From Mytilisepta virgata (Eukaryota; Mollusca; Bivalvia; Mytilida; Mytilidae), in NCBI GenBank assembly GCA_028015205.1, contig CM051518.1:52562372-52626371 (forward strand): a stretch of DNA of 64,000 bases. Reading direction: 5' to 3'. A model generated the notes under the pieces. It saw only the letters and a list, made by a program, of their open reading frames with translations. It was not told the DNA's origin and searched no databases. The translations under genes and the position numbers were made by a program. Of this stretch, positions 43,886 to 54,372 are shown in pieces (the stretch's first letter is position 1; the number at the start of each line of letters is the position of its first letter).

Positions 43886-45170
43886 TCACGTCTGGGCTCC
43901 AAAATTAAACACACATCCACTAGACATGTTGTTTGCCCTACAGGGAATACTAACACTTGACGAGGGATCATTTTCGGTACCACGAGTAGCGGAGGTCACG
44001 GTTTCAGATTTTTTTAAACGGTGTCGGTTCCAATACGTTAGATATATCCTTAAGCATATCGTCCGCAGCCCTTTTATACTTTCTCACGCTTTCAATTGAC
44101 CTGTGACCAGTTCTGGTCATTATTTCCTGCTCGTTTACCCCCGCTTGGTACAATGTTGTGGCACAAGTACGTATCCCGAATGATTTGTGAAATATCCATC
44201 AATCCCTGCTTCAGAACACATCGTTTTCATAACAGAGGAAAACTTGTTTACGCCAATAGGTTGTTCACCAAATTTTACCCCATTTTTCGATTCTAACAGT
44301 CTTCTGTAAAAGCAATTTCCTTTCAAATTACTGACCAACTGGAAGTAATATTCGTAAATATCATAAAGCTCGTCATTTTGGAAGTAGTGTTTAATGCTCT
44401 TGGCAGATAAATGACGTTGGTTAAGTCCACCTTCAATTATAAAATAGTCAATAAAATATTAACACAAACATCAGCTTATTTAAACGCGGACCTCGACGAA
44501 GACACTCCGATTTCTTGGAAGTCACTGTAGTGGGCGTCTTCGTCGAAGTCCGCGTTTTTATTGACCGAATGCAAATACAAGTAAAAATCTGCCAAGGCAT
44601 ATTAAAATTGTAAAAAGAACTACATCATTGAAAGTTTCAAAAGCGGTCATTCTTGCACTCAGTGCGCGTCTAAATTCGTAAAACCTTGAATCTAGTTCAT
44701 CCAAAAAGTTCAAATGGATACCATTCTCGCGGAGACATCTCAATAAACCAACACACAAAAGATACAGTGTTCTTGGCGGGTAAGGCTTGCCGTCTTTTAG
44801 GCGTGTTTCAATAGCAAATTTGCTCAGCCACTCATTTATATCCTTAATAGTGAAGTTTACCAATTCAGGAATAGCGCATTAAGTTTGTATCATCCGTTCA
44901 CTCTTCCAACCATTGAACGTGGCTATACTCCAATTGGTGTTTTTACGCGTGTTTTTGCTCCCAGTAGATCTGATCAAATTAACAATGCTTGCATCGCCAA
45001 CGAAGGAACACCGCGAACTGCCATTCGCAAGAGCCTTTTCCAACTGTTCAATAAAATTTTCAGCAGTTATGGGGGAACCTCAGTTAGTTCGAAACTGTCA
45101 GACATGTCTAGCATTTTCTCCATCTTAGCATCGACTTCATAGATATCTGATCCAGCACTTGACTCAGACT
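43886..45170 (-). pseudogene. Crypton/ZMYM-type (DUF3504) tyrosine recombinase, decayed
   Basis: The minus strand shows, with frame changes, NFIEQLEKALANGSS.., IPELVNFTIKDINEWLSKF, KDGKPYPPRTLYLLCVGLLR and HLRENG-like CLRENGIHLNF. These form the N-terminal core-binding domain known from QRICH1/ZMYM2 and Crypton recombinases. Then come GGLNQRHL, FYRRLLES, FSSVMKTMCSEAGIDGYFTNHS and, in another frame, GIRTCATTLYQ, EQEIMTRTGHRS and SVRKYKR. These hold the Arg, His-x-x-Arg and Tyr expected of a tyrosine recombinase. The C-terminus resembles the usual Phe/Asn-rich end, with a TGA stop at 43886-43888. A one-base frame change sits between FTNHS and GIRT, and a 74-bp palindrome is inserted at 44483-44556. 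It could be a dead Crypton or a decayed host gene. Confidence 0.75.
44483..44556. mobile_element. 74-bp palindromic insertion in the recombinase pseudogene
   Basis: The arms AACGCGGACCTCGACGAAGAC and the reverse complement of GTCTTCGTCGAAGTCCGCGTT match at 20 of 21 positions around a 32-base loop. It lies between the two coding halves of the recombinase, so it is a later miniature insertion. Confidence 0.65.
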
Positions 45171-45678
45171 CAAATCTTCTAATTTCTCAAATGCAGTATT
45201 CATTACAAATCTGCGATAACGTCACATCATTAACTGTTTTTGTCCCAGTGCGCCTCTAAAACATCCATGTCGGGTATTTCAATCGTCACGTCGCGCTTGG
45301 ACGTCGTACAGCTAAGGCCTAAAAGAAATATAGTTGCGTTAAGGGTAACTGACCCTACATAATTTTCAGTGCCTACCCTAAATTTTTTATAACGTTTCTT
45401 CAACAAGCATTGTTAAAGTCAAGGTGACTCCAGTATACAACCTACATAATATCCGATGGTCAGGACTCAAACACACTCGAAAGCAGAGTTTTCTCGTGCA
45501 TTTTAGTCCCACCCATCGTGTTGTTTTTTATAGAGTAACTAATCGGGGTATAAATTTGCATTTCAAATAAAGATATATTAAATTAATTTATATAAATATG
45601 GCGTCATTTTGATTTCTTTGACGTCATAATAAATTTACTATATAGCATGAATTTACGTAGCAGCTAGACTAGCTATGC

Positions 45679-45720
45679 GTTCAATATTTAGCCCTATGTA
45701 GCTACGATATTGAACGCGTG
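45679..45720. repeat. 42-bp palindromic relic, GCGTTCAATAT arms
   Basis: GCGTTCAATAT...ATATTGAACGCG around a 20-bp loop. It shares its ends with the relic at 40547-40635. Confidence 0.5.
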
Positions 45721-45825
45721 CGTCCTGCCTGTTATTTTTATGACGATGTTTGCACTAGCCATTGATGACGTCATTTGACCGAATGTTCGTCTGCCGTTCA
45801 CGTGAAGGCCATGTAAATGTAGACA

Positions 45826-45946
45826 TGGGGAAATCTAAAGATTTTTCAATACCGATGGAACAGTTGATCGTGGATAAATATTTGGCTGGAAAAAAATTCC
45901 GAGGAATACGTCCTGACTGGCGTTCAACGTTTGTAGACAGGGGAAC

Positions 45947-45978
<32 letters not shown>

Positions 45979-46046
45979 CGCCAAGAAGTGGTCGAAAGAG
46001 ACGGACGTGCGTGACGCACGAAAACCGTATTGATGTGAGTTGTTAA
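45826..46046 (+). pseudogene. Tc1-like transposase, N-terminal fragment
   Basis: MGKSKDFSIPMEQLIVDKYL..GKKFRGI resembles the first helix-turn-helix of Tc1-family transposases, and after a run of about 27 A (Lys codons) comes PRSGRKRRTCVTHENR, the usual GRPRKT-like linker. It stops at 46046 without any catalytic domain. The homopolymer run has replaced or distorted the intervening residues. Confidence 0.65.
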
Positions 46047-46128
46047 ATTTAACCGTGCTTTGTCGTTGGCAGGGAGCTTGGATATTTTCAATCAAGGTAG
46101 AAATTCCTATATCCTAAAGAACCGAGAA

Positions 46129-46637
46129 CAGGGGCGTTTCCAGGATATTTGAAAAGGGGGGGGGGGGGGGCGTATAACAAAACTTTTTTGGACCTTTTTT
46201 TGCGAAAAAACATAAAATAATTGTGAAATGCACTAATGTAACGGTTCCTGACTTGGAGCATGTATATTTTATAGTTAAAGTGCCAGGGTTTGATATTTTT
46301 TATGCCGAATTCTCTCTATTAATTGTCTATGGTATATTAAAATGATTGGATGGATCTTAACAGCAGTAGACCAATAACGAGAAATTCCTAATTCTAGGGT
46401 ATAAGGCGTTACTTAACAGTTCAATAGTCCTAGGCCAGGATTTTATGAACGGAAGGTGTAACTACGGTTGCCCTGGTAGACTGAGAGTATGTGTTTAATT
46501 AATGAATATGATAAATTGTCATATTCAATACAATATAAGCAGATTACGATAGTTTTTTGTTTTTGTTTTGTTGTTTTTTTTTTTTTTTTGAAAAGGGGGG
46601 CGTACGCCCAATACACCCTCACCTGGACCCGCCCCTG
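46129..46637. mobile_element. hAT-like non-autonomous element
   Basis: Starts CAGGGGCGTTTCCAGGAT and ends with the inverted complement CCTGGACCCGCCCCTG. Long G runs follow the left end and GGGGGGCGTACGCCC precedes the right end. Flanking octamers do not match, so the target duplication is lost or the limits are slightly off. Confidence 0.5.
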
Positions 46638-46644
46638 ACAAACA

Positions 46645-46930
46645 CTGCAACTTTCAGACCCGGTTTGATGTTTGATAAATAGGCCTTTAATTCTTCAGAT
46701 GATAGTGCATTTATAACGTCTGTCTTATTTACTAATAATATAAATCACAACTTTTCACCTTTTTTAACATTGTCTCGCTAAAAATTTTAATCAAGACAAA
46801 ACAATACACTGGATATGGAATAGTAAGATTAGTTATTTTCAGATTTTTTTAATCATGATTTAAAATATTTTCACAAGTGGTTGTTTGCTGTAAACGTCGA
46901 TACATTGGATGCCTTTAGCAGCAACAATTA
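46645..46930 (+). pseudogene. Relics of the unrecognised gene family (3' end, then 5' UTR)
   Basis: 46645-46700 (CAGACCCGGTTTGATGTTTGAT.AATA..TTCTTCAGA) matches the 3' exon of the downstream gene (51677-51722). 46896-46930 (GTCGATACATTGGATGCCTTTAGCAGCAACAAT) matches its 5' UTR at 47194-47230. Together they suggest a lost earlier copy of the gene immediately upstream. Confidence 0.5.
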
Positions 46931-47094
46931 TTTTTTCTGTGACTTCCAACAACATACATATATATATTTTGGGAATCGCCGAAAAAATAAGTACGTTTAA
47001 ATTTATGTAGTGTGCTTAGAAGATAGACTAGTAGCTGTCTAGGTGCCTACAAGTAATGTAGTACAATGAAAACAAAAGCTAATCAAAATCCATG

Positions 47095-47244
47095 ACTCAA
47101 TAACCAATCAGCAAAAAAGTTTCTTAACACATAAATTGTTCCCATCTGTGACGTAATCGTTCTTCGCTAACAACGTCGTGGACCAACCTAACAAGGTCGA
47201 CACATTGAACGTCTTCACCAGCGAAAACAATATCCATTAAGTAT
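47095..47244 (+). promoter_or_regulatory. Promoter and 5' UTR of the unrecognised gene
   Basis: A CCAAT box (AATAACCAATCAG, about 47098-47110) is followed by TGTGACGTAA (CRE-like half site) and ATCGTTCTTCGCTAACAACG. The whole segment recurs inverted at 60358-60480 (CTGATTGGTT, GTAACGTCACAG, GTTGTTAGCGAAGAACG), in front of the decayed copy. Conservation of both boxes between copies supports a real promoter. Confidence 0.55.
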
Positions 47245-47367
47245 ATGAATATGGATTCACGTGTAAATGGAATCGAAAAAGATAACTCGTTGGAGTCTAA
47301 CGCTTATGGTATACATTGTCCCGAAACAGATAACAGTTTGTTCTTCTGCTTGACCGGTGGTTACGAG
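47245..47367 (+). CDS. Unrecognised gene, exon 1
   Basis: ATG at 47245 (or 47251); donor GAG/GTAAGT is excellent. The peptide ends in ETDNSLFFCLTGGYE. The corresponding exon of the inverted copy (58812-58696) has the same 117-bp length from MDS to the donor and the same GTAAGTTTCGTTT intron start. Confidence 0.7.
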
Positions 47368-50300
47368 GTAAGTTTCGTTTAAGAATTTTTTTATAATATT
47401 GACAGGAGCGAAAGTGACTTGAACTAAAAAACCAAAGGCGGTATACAGTAAACTATGAACATAAGTAGCCTTTCCAATAAGATACATAAAAACACTATTT
47501 CATAAAGAAAGACTGGTGTCGTTCAATGGGATACGCGTAAAAACTAAATCACTTCTGACTTTTATATCTAATTTTTTAGTTCAGATTCTTTGCTAGAAAT
47601 TAAAAATGATAATGTTACAATTTTCTATTTCATGCAACCCCCTTCTTTTATTTGCATAAATTTTGTCTTACCAAGACGTACTTTTGGAGTGAGGGGACTG
47701 ACACGTATTACCAAGGAGAGTACTGGTGACAATGTTCAGAGGATATTTTAAATAAAATATAAAAAACTTGAAGAATTTTTGCTAGCCGCTAGATTTCTAA
47801 GATAATTTAAATTCCTAGATTAACCAACTATAGGTAAAACTTTGACTGAAACTTCGTTAAACTTTTGTGAGCGTTAGAATCGAAAGGGTGAAAATTGTTT
47901 AGCCAAAATCTAGTCACGGTTTACAGAACTACCTACAATTTCAACACACATATGATAAATGAAAATATAGAATGTGTGTGTGGACTTATGTTTGTAAGAC
48001 CGTCTGAAGTTCAAGAGTTGTTAATGATTCTTTAATTATCAATAGAATTAGAATTAATTTGTCTTTGTATTATTAATTCTACTGCACATCAAAGGATCCA
48101 CATGGTAAGATAACCGGAGACTGGAACTCAAGTGCGGCAATGATTAACGATATAAACAGTCATGAATCAGAGGAAGGAGAAAGTTCGTTGATCTGCATGA
48201 CTGGTAGTTATGAGGTATCCATAGTTTTTTTTTATACAGATACATCATGCTCGGGAGGGGTACTTGCGAAAAATACCAGTGGAGAGACGTGAAATTTCCC
48301 GAGCCCAAGGGGCAAATACCCCTCCTGAGCACGATGTATCTGTTTAATTACACCGAATGTCAAAATAAAATGTTTCTACAAACGCTTATACTAAAACGCA
48401 GTGATGATGTAGACCTTTCCCCACGAGGGTAAAAAGGCAAATACGTTTTAGCAAATACCATGGTAAAAAGTGAAATCCAATGCAAATATCCCGCTAGGCA
48501 TAAAAATTAGACAAATTCGTTTCCGACGGCAAAATAATAAAGAATATTCGAAAAACATACAACGGCTATCAACCAATCAAAATCATAGATTCTTATTTGA
48601 TTGATTTTCAAAAAATGTGCATTTTTAACATTGAAAAATTGAGAAAAAAAATTTGCTTGAATCATCATATTTATTAAACTTGCAAAATATATGATACTTA
48701 TTGAACAAAATACTCAAATATGCAATCTTAAGACATAATATAAAAATATTATTGACACATTTTCGACTGATGGTGCAAAACTTTGTCTATACTGTTACCA
48801 CATTTGTGAGAATGTTTTTACTATCAACGGGAAAAAATGTGAAAAATATATTGTTTGTTTCTCAAAGATATGTTAGTGGTGCTTCAGAAAACAATAACAG
48901 AATATTTAATTTCTTTGCATTAACAAGATAAAAATATCACTCAATATTGCATCCTGAAAAAACTATCTAAAAAAAGATTTTCAAATGCTGCAAAAATTCC
49001 TACAATCAACGCAAAACCACTTGAAGTACTTCCTTATATTCGGCTTATATTGGACTTTTGAATCAATCCAACACTTAGTTCTTTGATTACATATAATTTT
49101 AGTAAAACGCTATTTTCTATGGTAACAGGAACGGACATCGAACGTTTACATATAGATTGATTTTATTGCAAAACAACAGCCCCCCTTGCATAGTTGTTTG
49201 TTTTTTCTTAAAGATATGTGGAATATCAAGAAATATCTTCAAGACTTTACTTTCTTGTTAAAATTAAATTATATGTTATTCAAAAAGGTCCTTCTTGTGA
49301 GATAGTGTAAATTATGATGATTTGTTTTTAATTAATAGATTGGTGGGGATTCACATATATCAAGGAATGACAGTCCACTTAAAGAAAAGATTGAAAATTT
49401 TAAAGAAGCTTCAGAGGGAAGATTGATGGCCAGCTTGCCTGGTTACATCGGAAGTTTTGTACCAGGAAAGATACAATGTTCAAGGTCGACTGGTGGAGGA
49501 TATATACTAGACATACCTCCCCAAAAGCGTCTTGTGAAATATGAATTTCTATTTCCATCAGAAAAAGACAAAAAAGAAAAAAATAAAAAGGTGACCAATT
49601 TGGTTTCACCTGGGATCAAGACACCAAACGGCAAAAGCAGTCTCCTTACATCAGCAGCAGAAGACAGGGTTGATAACCAGTTGGTAATAACTGGAGGAGA
49701 TGAAGATGCGCCACCTATTGGATGTATTTGTTGGCCACTAGTACAACTGGTAAATGAACTTATTTATTCAAAATTCTCTAATTCAGACTTTTTTCAATCG
49801 AAACTCCTGACATGTCAAATTCCTTCTTTTGGTCACAAGATCATTTTACTTACTCCTGATATCTTAAATGTATGTTATCTCAAATTATTTTTGACGTTCA
49901 ATCAAAATACTCACTGTTCAATGGTGATGTTAAAACAGGAAAAGGAAACAAATTAAGAACATACAGAAAACTGAAAAAAGATTTTGAAATCAAAAATTTT
50001 CTCAAAATTTCGGATACAGAAGAGAGATTTGTCAAATTTCATGAAAATTAGAATATGTAATAGTAACTGGTTCATTGAGACGGGAAATATTGATTTGGAA
50101 AATAGAATCTGTCCACTCTGTAAGCCTGATGTGGAAGATGAAATACATTTTTCTATAAAATGTTCTGCACTTTCTGGGCAACGCGTTTCATTTTTTGAAA
50201 AGCTAATATTTATTTCTCCATTATTTTCAGAACTATCTGACACAGAGAAATTTTATTTAATTTTTCATAGTAATGACTATGACATAACAAAATGTTGTTT

Positions 50301-51097
50301 TCAAAATATTAGCAAAATGTATTAAACGAAATGCTTTAGCTCAAGGGAAAATTTATCAAATGTAGTAATGTATGTTAATGATTTTCAGTAACATTTTATA
50401 TCACAAATAAGTAGATATTTTTATAATCATAGCAAGTATTTTTAAGTTTTTATGTTTAAATGGTGCCCCTCAGTCAGATCAGGATATTTTGTAACATTTT
50501 ATATCACAAATAAGTAGATATTTTTATAATCATGGCAAGTATTTTTAAGTTTTTATGTTTAAATGGTGCCCCTCAGTCAGATCAGGATATTTTGTATGTA
50601 ATTATAATTGTTTTGTGGTTGTTATTATATTATGTGTGTATTGTCATTGATGATAATCTTTTATTTGGATTTAATCAATAAAATTTGAATTTGAATTTGA
50701 AAAACCTCAAATTGCAAATGAAAATGTGTACAACTTTCTACTCATGGTTTTCTATGATGAGCTTTCTATGATTAAGATTGATCACGCGCGTTACTTTTCT
50801 AATGTATCGATAAATATTCATCGTGTGTTTTTTAAGGGAAAAATCTACAGATTCGGTAACTTCGTGTCGTTAACGGAAATCATAACCAAATTATTGTGCT
50901 TATTCCTTGCTAATGTAAAATGAGAAAACGAAATAAACTCTTTTAAATTTTGTAATGATTTTTTTTTTAAATGATTCAATATTTCAAATTCACTGGCTTG
51001 TTTCATTATTAATGCTTATTTCATGTTGTAATAGGTGTACCGAATTCGATTTCGACTATTTGGAAACGACGATCAAGATCCAGATATTCCGCCTTAG
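47245..51097 (+). CDS. Unrecognised 238-residue protein, 4 exons, inverted-duplicated family
   Basis: Exons 47245-47367, 48095-48214, 49339-49749 and 51035-51097 are all phase 0 with GT-AG borders and join to 238 residues. Translation may start at 47245 or at the in-frame ATG at 47251 (MDSRVNG...). I do not recognise the family. Exon 1 ends SLFFCLTGGYE, exon 2 ends SLICMTGSYE, and exon 3 contains NQLVITGGDED, so a short hydrophobic-TG-acidic motif repeats three times, consistent with exon duplication. Exon 3 holds a conserved block MASLPGYIGSFVPG..QCSRSTGGGYIL..P.QKRLVK..FLF. There is no signal peptide or clear transmembrane helix. The strong match of this block to the minus-strand copy at 56503-56760 supports real coding constraint. 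A 3'-UTR exon with AATAAA may follow at 51547-51707. It is likely lineage-restricted (inference). Confidence 0.65.
48095..48214 (+). CDS. Unrecognised gene, exon 2
   Basis: 40 codons between ACATCAAAG and GAG/GTATCC: DPHGKITGDWNSSAAM..., ending ESSLICMTGSYE. It aligns with the broken exon at 57578-57458 on the other strand. The end repeats the exon 1 end motif. Confidence 0.7.
48236..48341. repeat. Palindromic miniature element in intron 2
   Basis: Arms of about 30 bp (ACAGATACATC.TGCTC.GGAGGGG-TA.TTGC) face each other around a loop of about 45 bp, starting about 20 bp after exon 2. Small open frames on both strands here are the palindrome read twice. Confidence 0.6.
49339..49749 (+). CDS. 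Unrecognised gene, exon 3 (conserved core)
   Basis: 137 codons between TTAATAG and CTG/GTAAAT. It carries KEKIENFKEASEGRLMASLP, GYIGSFVPGKIQCSRSTGGG, YILDIPPQKRLVKYEFLFPS, a Lys-rich stretch, SLLTSAAEDRVDNQLVITGG and an acidic DED followed by Cys-Trp residues (CICWPL). An alternative donor at 49741 would shorten it by three codons. The ORF continuing to 49956 is intron read-through. Confidence 0.7.
49895..50700 (+). pseudogene. LINE ORF2 C-terminal fragment with 3' tail, in intron 3
   Basis: KGNKLRTYRKLKKDFEIKNF, a frame change, then KIRICNSNWFIETG, ENRICPLC..DVEDEIHFSIKC and a stop near 50325. The 3' end is AATAAAATTTGAATTTGAATTTGA at about 50678-50700, a typical LINE microsatellite tail. 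A block of about 101 bp is tandemly duplicated at 50389-50590 (GTAACATTTTATATCACAAATAAG...). Confidence 0.75.
50389..50592 (+). repeat. 101-bp tandem duplication
   Basis: Two almost identical copies, starting TAACATTTTATATCACAAAT, of the LINE 3' UTR. They differ at one base (ATCATAGCAAG versus ATCATGGCAAG), so the duplication is recent. Confidence 0.85.
51035..51097 (+). CDS. Unrecognised gene, exon 4 (terminal coding)
   Basis: After TTGTAATAG the frame reads VYRIRFRLFGNDDQDPDIPP and TAG at 51095-51097. The basic start and acidic Pro-rich end have no recognised domain. A donor-like AAAG/GTATGTG follows at 51106, so the transcript may splice once more in the 3' UTR. Confidence 0.6.
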   Translation: MYRIRFRLFGNDDQDPDIPP

Positions 51098-51242
51098 CTG
51101 TAAAGGTATGTGTGATAATTAAAGTAGAGGGAAATAGAGTTAATACAATAAAAGTATTCCAGATATACAAGCATCGTCATTGTGTTAAAACGCTACAGAT
51201 TTTCTGTTAAACCTAAATAATTGTATAATCTTGCATAACAGT

Positions 51243-51261
51243 CCTAACCCTAACCCTAACC
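51243..51261. repeat. Short interstitial telomere-like repeat
   Basis: CCTAACCCTAACCCTAACC is about three units of the metazoan telomere repeat (TTAGGG)n on the minus strand, surrounded by ordinary sequence. Confidence 0.7.
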
Positions 51262-51546
51262 AAACCCTGGCCATAAATAGGAGTGGAATCACTAGAGCAA
51301 ATTAATGTGGTCTTAACCAGTTTATCTTTTGAATTTTTACTATTTAGAGATGCATTTACTTGCAAGTCTTTGTCATAACATCTTTTAGTATGTTTAGAAA
51401 AGATTTCGAAAATTAGAAACCAATACTGTGTATCAAAAACCATTCCTAGTAAAAACGTCTGAAATTATTGTGTAACTTTTGTATATAATTAAAAATCACC
51501 AGTCAAACAAGAGCTTATATTAAATGATTTAATTGTTTTATTTCAG

Positions 51547-51707
51547 ATTTTTACAAACAATACTATGATTCAGTCTGACAGGACACATTCTCAAGTTGAA
51601 GGAACACCCCAGATTTCGAGTCAACCGAGTGTTGGCGGGTTCAGACTTTCCCGCACTTGACCAAATCCCTGCTGTTTTCAGACCATGTTTGATGTTTGAT
51701 CAATAAA
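51547..51707 (+). other. Candidate 3'-UTR exon with poly(A) signal
   Basis: Begins after TTATTTCAG and ends with CAATAAA (AATAAA at 51702-51707). The last 50 bp resemble 46645-46700. It could be spliced to the AAAG/GTATGTG donor at 51106. Confidence 0.45.
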
Positions 51708-51904
51708 ACAAATTCTTCAGAGTTCAGTGTTCGTATTTTTTACTTCCTGATAAAATACAAAGGCGTAGCTACGCATAGGAACGAAGGCACGTGCTTCCAC
51801 GTTATTTCGACAGAAAGGGAGAATTATTTTTTAAATATATACCATTTATTCTTTTCCTTAATTTGTAAGTTAGTAATGAATTAGAACTGGGATTAATAGC
51901 TATT

Positions 51905-52110
51905 ATTATACCTTACAGTATAATTAAATAAATCTATTGGCTAATAAATGATCACATGACATAGAAAATTTCAGATATTTCGTTATAATCGGTGGTGAAG
52001 GGGAATAACCTCGACAAAATTCATTTGTCCGATGAATAACCCTATTATATCCTGCGCAGGTGAATAACCCATCTACACAAAAATATTTGTCCGGTATAAT
52101 AAAACAGTTA
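51905..52110. repeat. Dispersed repeat, copy 2 (partner at 7215-7450)
   Basis: Carries the ACAGTATAATTAAATAAATC, CTATTGGCTAATAAATGATC and repeated GGTGAATAACC blocks seen at 7215-7450. The family is unknown. Confidence 0.6.
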
Positions 52111-52199
52111 CGGCCTTATGAGTCGGGAGATATCCAAAATGGTCAACCCTGCGTAATTGTATACTGTTCAAATGTACGGTTTTATAGCTGTTTGGAAAT

Positions 52200-53320
52200 C
52201 AATAATAATAACTTTATTTAGAAATGCATAATTATACCCTAAGGGTTGAAAGCATGTATAAGTACAAACATATAGAGTACAATACAACATAATAAGAAGA
52301 AAAAAAATGAAACCTATATTACTCTATATGTGAATCTGACAATATATTGTCTGAGGCGAACCATGCAATTATTTTTCCACTTTTCTCAGTATAAGTGACT
52401 TTTTAATAAATGGAGCAACATATTGCAAGTGAACCGATAGAGACAATATTGTAGCAAGATTTTCAAATTCATTTTCATTATTTTCTATTTTAAAAATGTT
52501 TACATTTTGTTTTTCAAATTCTTCTCTAATGGAAGTATATTTTGGACATTTATAGAAGAAGTGAGCTTCATCTTCTAATATATTTAAATGACAATTTGGG
52601 CAGATTCTATTTTCTCTTTTTATATTTTTGAATCTGCCTCTTTCTAGTTCTAAAAAATGATCACTTATGCGCATTTTGCATACATTTTTTCTATTTTCAA
52701 AATTAGTTTTTATGAAGAAGTCTTCAATTTCGTATTTAGTTTTAATTTTACTGTATAGAAAGATTTTATTGTTTTCAGTAGACGATTTCAATTTATGAAA
52801 GAAAGTGTTTTCATATTTATTTTTTAATTTTTGTTTTATATTATTTAAAGTTTTATTATCTTTTAGATAATTTAGTTTTTCTAATTGATTGAAATCAATA
52901 TCATTTGATAAGCAAATATCATTTACATATGAAAACCATGAATATGTTCCGGCTGTGTGAAGATTTTTGGATAATGAAAATGCATCATCTAATAATGGGT
53001 TGCTAGTGTGACTAAATAGTCTCACTAGATATTTGATAACAAAATGTTGTTTTCTTAAGTCTGTGTCTTAATAAATGTATCTAGTGGATATTGACCAAGT
53101 TCAGCTCTAGCTGCTATATTCACTGACTGTTTGCTCAGCCCCAAAACAAATTTACAAAACTTTAGATTTTTTTTTCTATATAACTGGTGTCAATAAGTGA
53201 TATTATATCAAATTTTGGATTATCCATATTCCTGTTTTTTGACTTTATGATTTTTTCATAAAAGTCCATATACCAGATTTCAGAGTTATATATAATGTAA
53301 GTTGATAAGGAGTTGTTTAC
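52200..53320 (-). pseudogene. LINE ORF2 C-terminal half, longest copy
   Basis: The minus-strand 218-codon frame (53025-52369) reads LLDDAFSLSKNLHTAGTYSWFSYV, a middle with KYENTFFHKLKS, KIFLYSKIKTKYEIEDFF, MRISDHFLELERGRFKNIKR and ENRICPNC..ILEDEAHFFYKC. It thus has a complete CxxC...HxxxxC zinc-finger-like end. Upstream to about 53320, frame-shifted FCKFVLGLSKQS and LYNSEIWYMDFYEKI extend the match. The 3' end on the minus strand is A/T rich with AATAAAGTTATTATTATTG. It is 5' truncated as usual for LINEs. Confidence 0.85.
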
Positions 53321-53948
53321 ATAACTAGGTCAGTAACGTGAAAAGGCGCAAATTGATTAGTCTATTTATAATTATACATTCGGATAAGTCTTGAAAGCTT
53401 GCTACTTTAACTTAGAGGTTCGGTCGAAGTTGATGCTTTCAGATTGTGTAGGAGTTTGAAAAAGTGGATAACATAATATATTTGGCTTGAAATTTAAACG
53501 TTGATTTTGTTTAAGAATAGTTTAGAGTTGTCACCAAGGACCGATATTGAAGCATCTCAGATTCTGTGAAAACGGGTATGGACAATTTTAAGTCACTTAA
53601 CACGCTATAAGTGTAATATGGAATGAAGTAGTAAAACCGTTTGAACTTCTAGCGGTACATGATTGAAGTAGCATGTAGTTCTATATACGCATTACTAGTC
53701 ATACGATTTAGTAAATTTAAAGTGGTAAGACGTTGAGACAACAAGTTCAGCTCAAGGAACACAATAAAACAGTTTATTAAGACGCAACTGTAGTTAAGTC
53801 CGGGTTTTGATTTAGTCTTTCGTCCTTACAAATATTACAATGGTATAACAGGATCTATTTCAACAATATTGGGTCAGTCAATCGGCAATATTCGATCAGC
53901 AGAAGACAACAAAAGCCAAAAAAAAAAAAAAAACACACACGCAAAATT

Positions 53949-54111
53949 ATTTGTTTAGATGGGGTTTTACGCCGTTTTCAGCACATTTGGCTATTTCGCG
54001 GCGGCTAATTTTTATTGGTGGAGGAAGCTGGAGTACCCAGAGAGAACCACCGACCTTCGGTAGGAAAATTGGCAATCCTTGGCAATTAAGGTCGAAGCCG
54101 AACACACCCTC
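53949..54111 (-). mobile_element. tRNA-derived SINE, 5'-truncated copy
   Basis: Reverse complement of the SINE 3' part: GGGGTTTTACGCCG, CACATTTGGCTATTTCGCGG, GGTAGGAAAATTGGCAATCC and CGAACACACC. The tRNA-like half with A and B boxes is absent. The minus-strand frame at 54012-54260 is partly this SINE. Confidence 0.85.
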
Positions 54112-54339
54112 CTCATATTGATATCATCTTCCGGAGCAAGAACGGCTGGGAGATATAGAATGTGTCTAGAAAACATGACAGAGTAAAGGTATCCTATAAG
54201 GACATGTTTTAGAACTTTTAATTTGTCGCATGATAAACGTATCTCCTGATCTCCAACCATAACTTTGCTCTGACTGAACCTCTGGAAGTAAGCTAAGACA
54301 CTGAAAAAAAAAATTAACGCTTAATTTTAGCGATGTCGT

Positions 54340-54372
54340 TACATTGGACGTCTTTAGTGTATCTATTAGGCC
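54340..54372 (+). repeat. 5'-UTR relic of the unrecognised gene family
   Basis: GATGTCGTTACATTGGACGTCTTTAG resembles GGTCGACACATTGAACGTCTTCA at 47194-47216 and the inverted GACGTCCAATGTAACTACG at 60368. No coding exon is seen next to it. Confidence 0.4.

Noticed and set aside
45762..46046. A Lys-homopolymer protein gene
   Set aside because: The Lys run is a poly-A tract within a Tc1-like transposase remnant.
49423..49956. A 177-codon ORF as a complete single-exon gene
   Set aside because: It starts inside exon 3, and its last 69 codons run into the intron and a LINE. Splice signals and the inverted copy support the multi-exon model.
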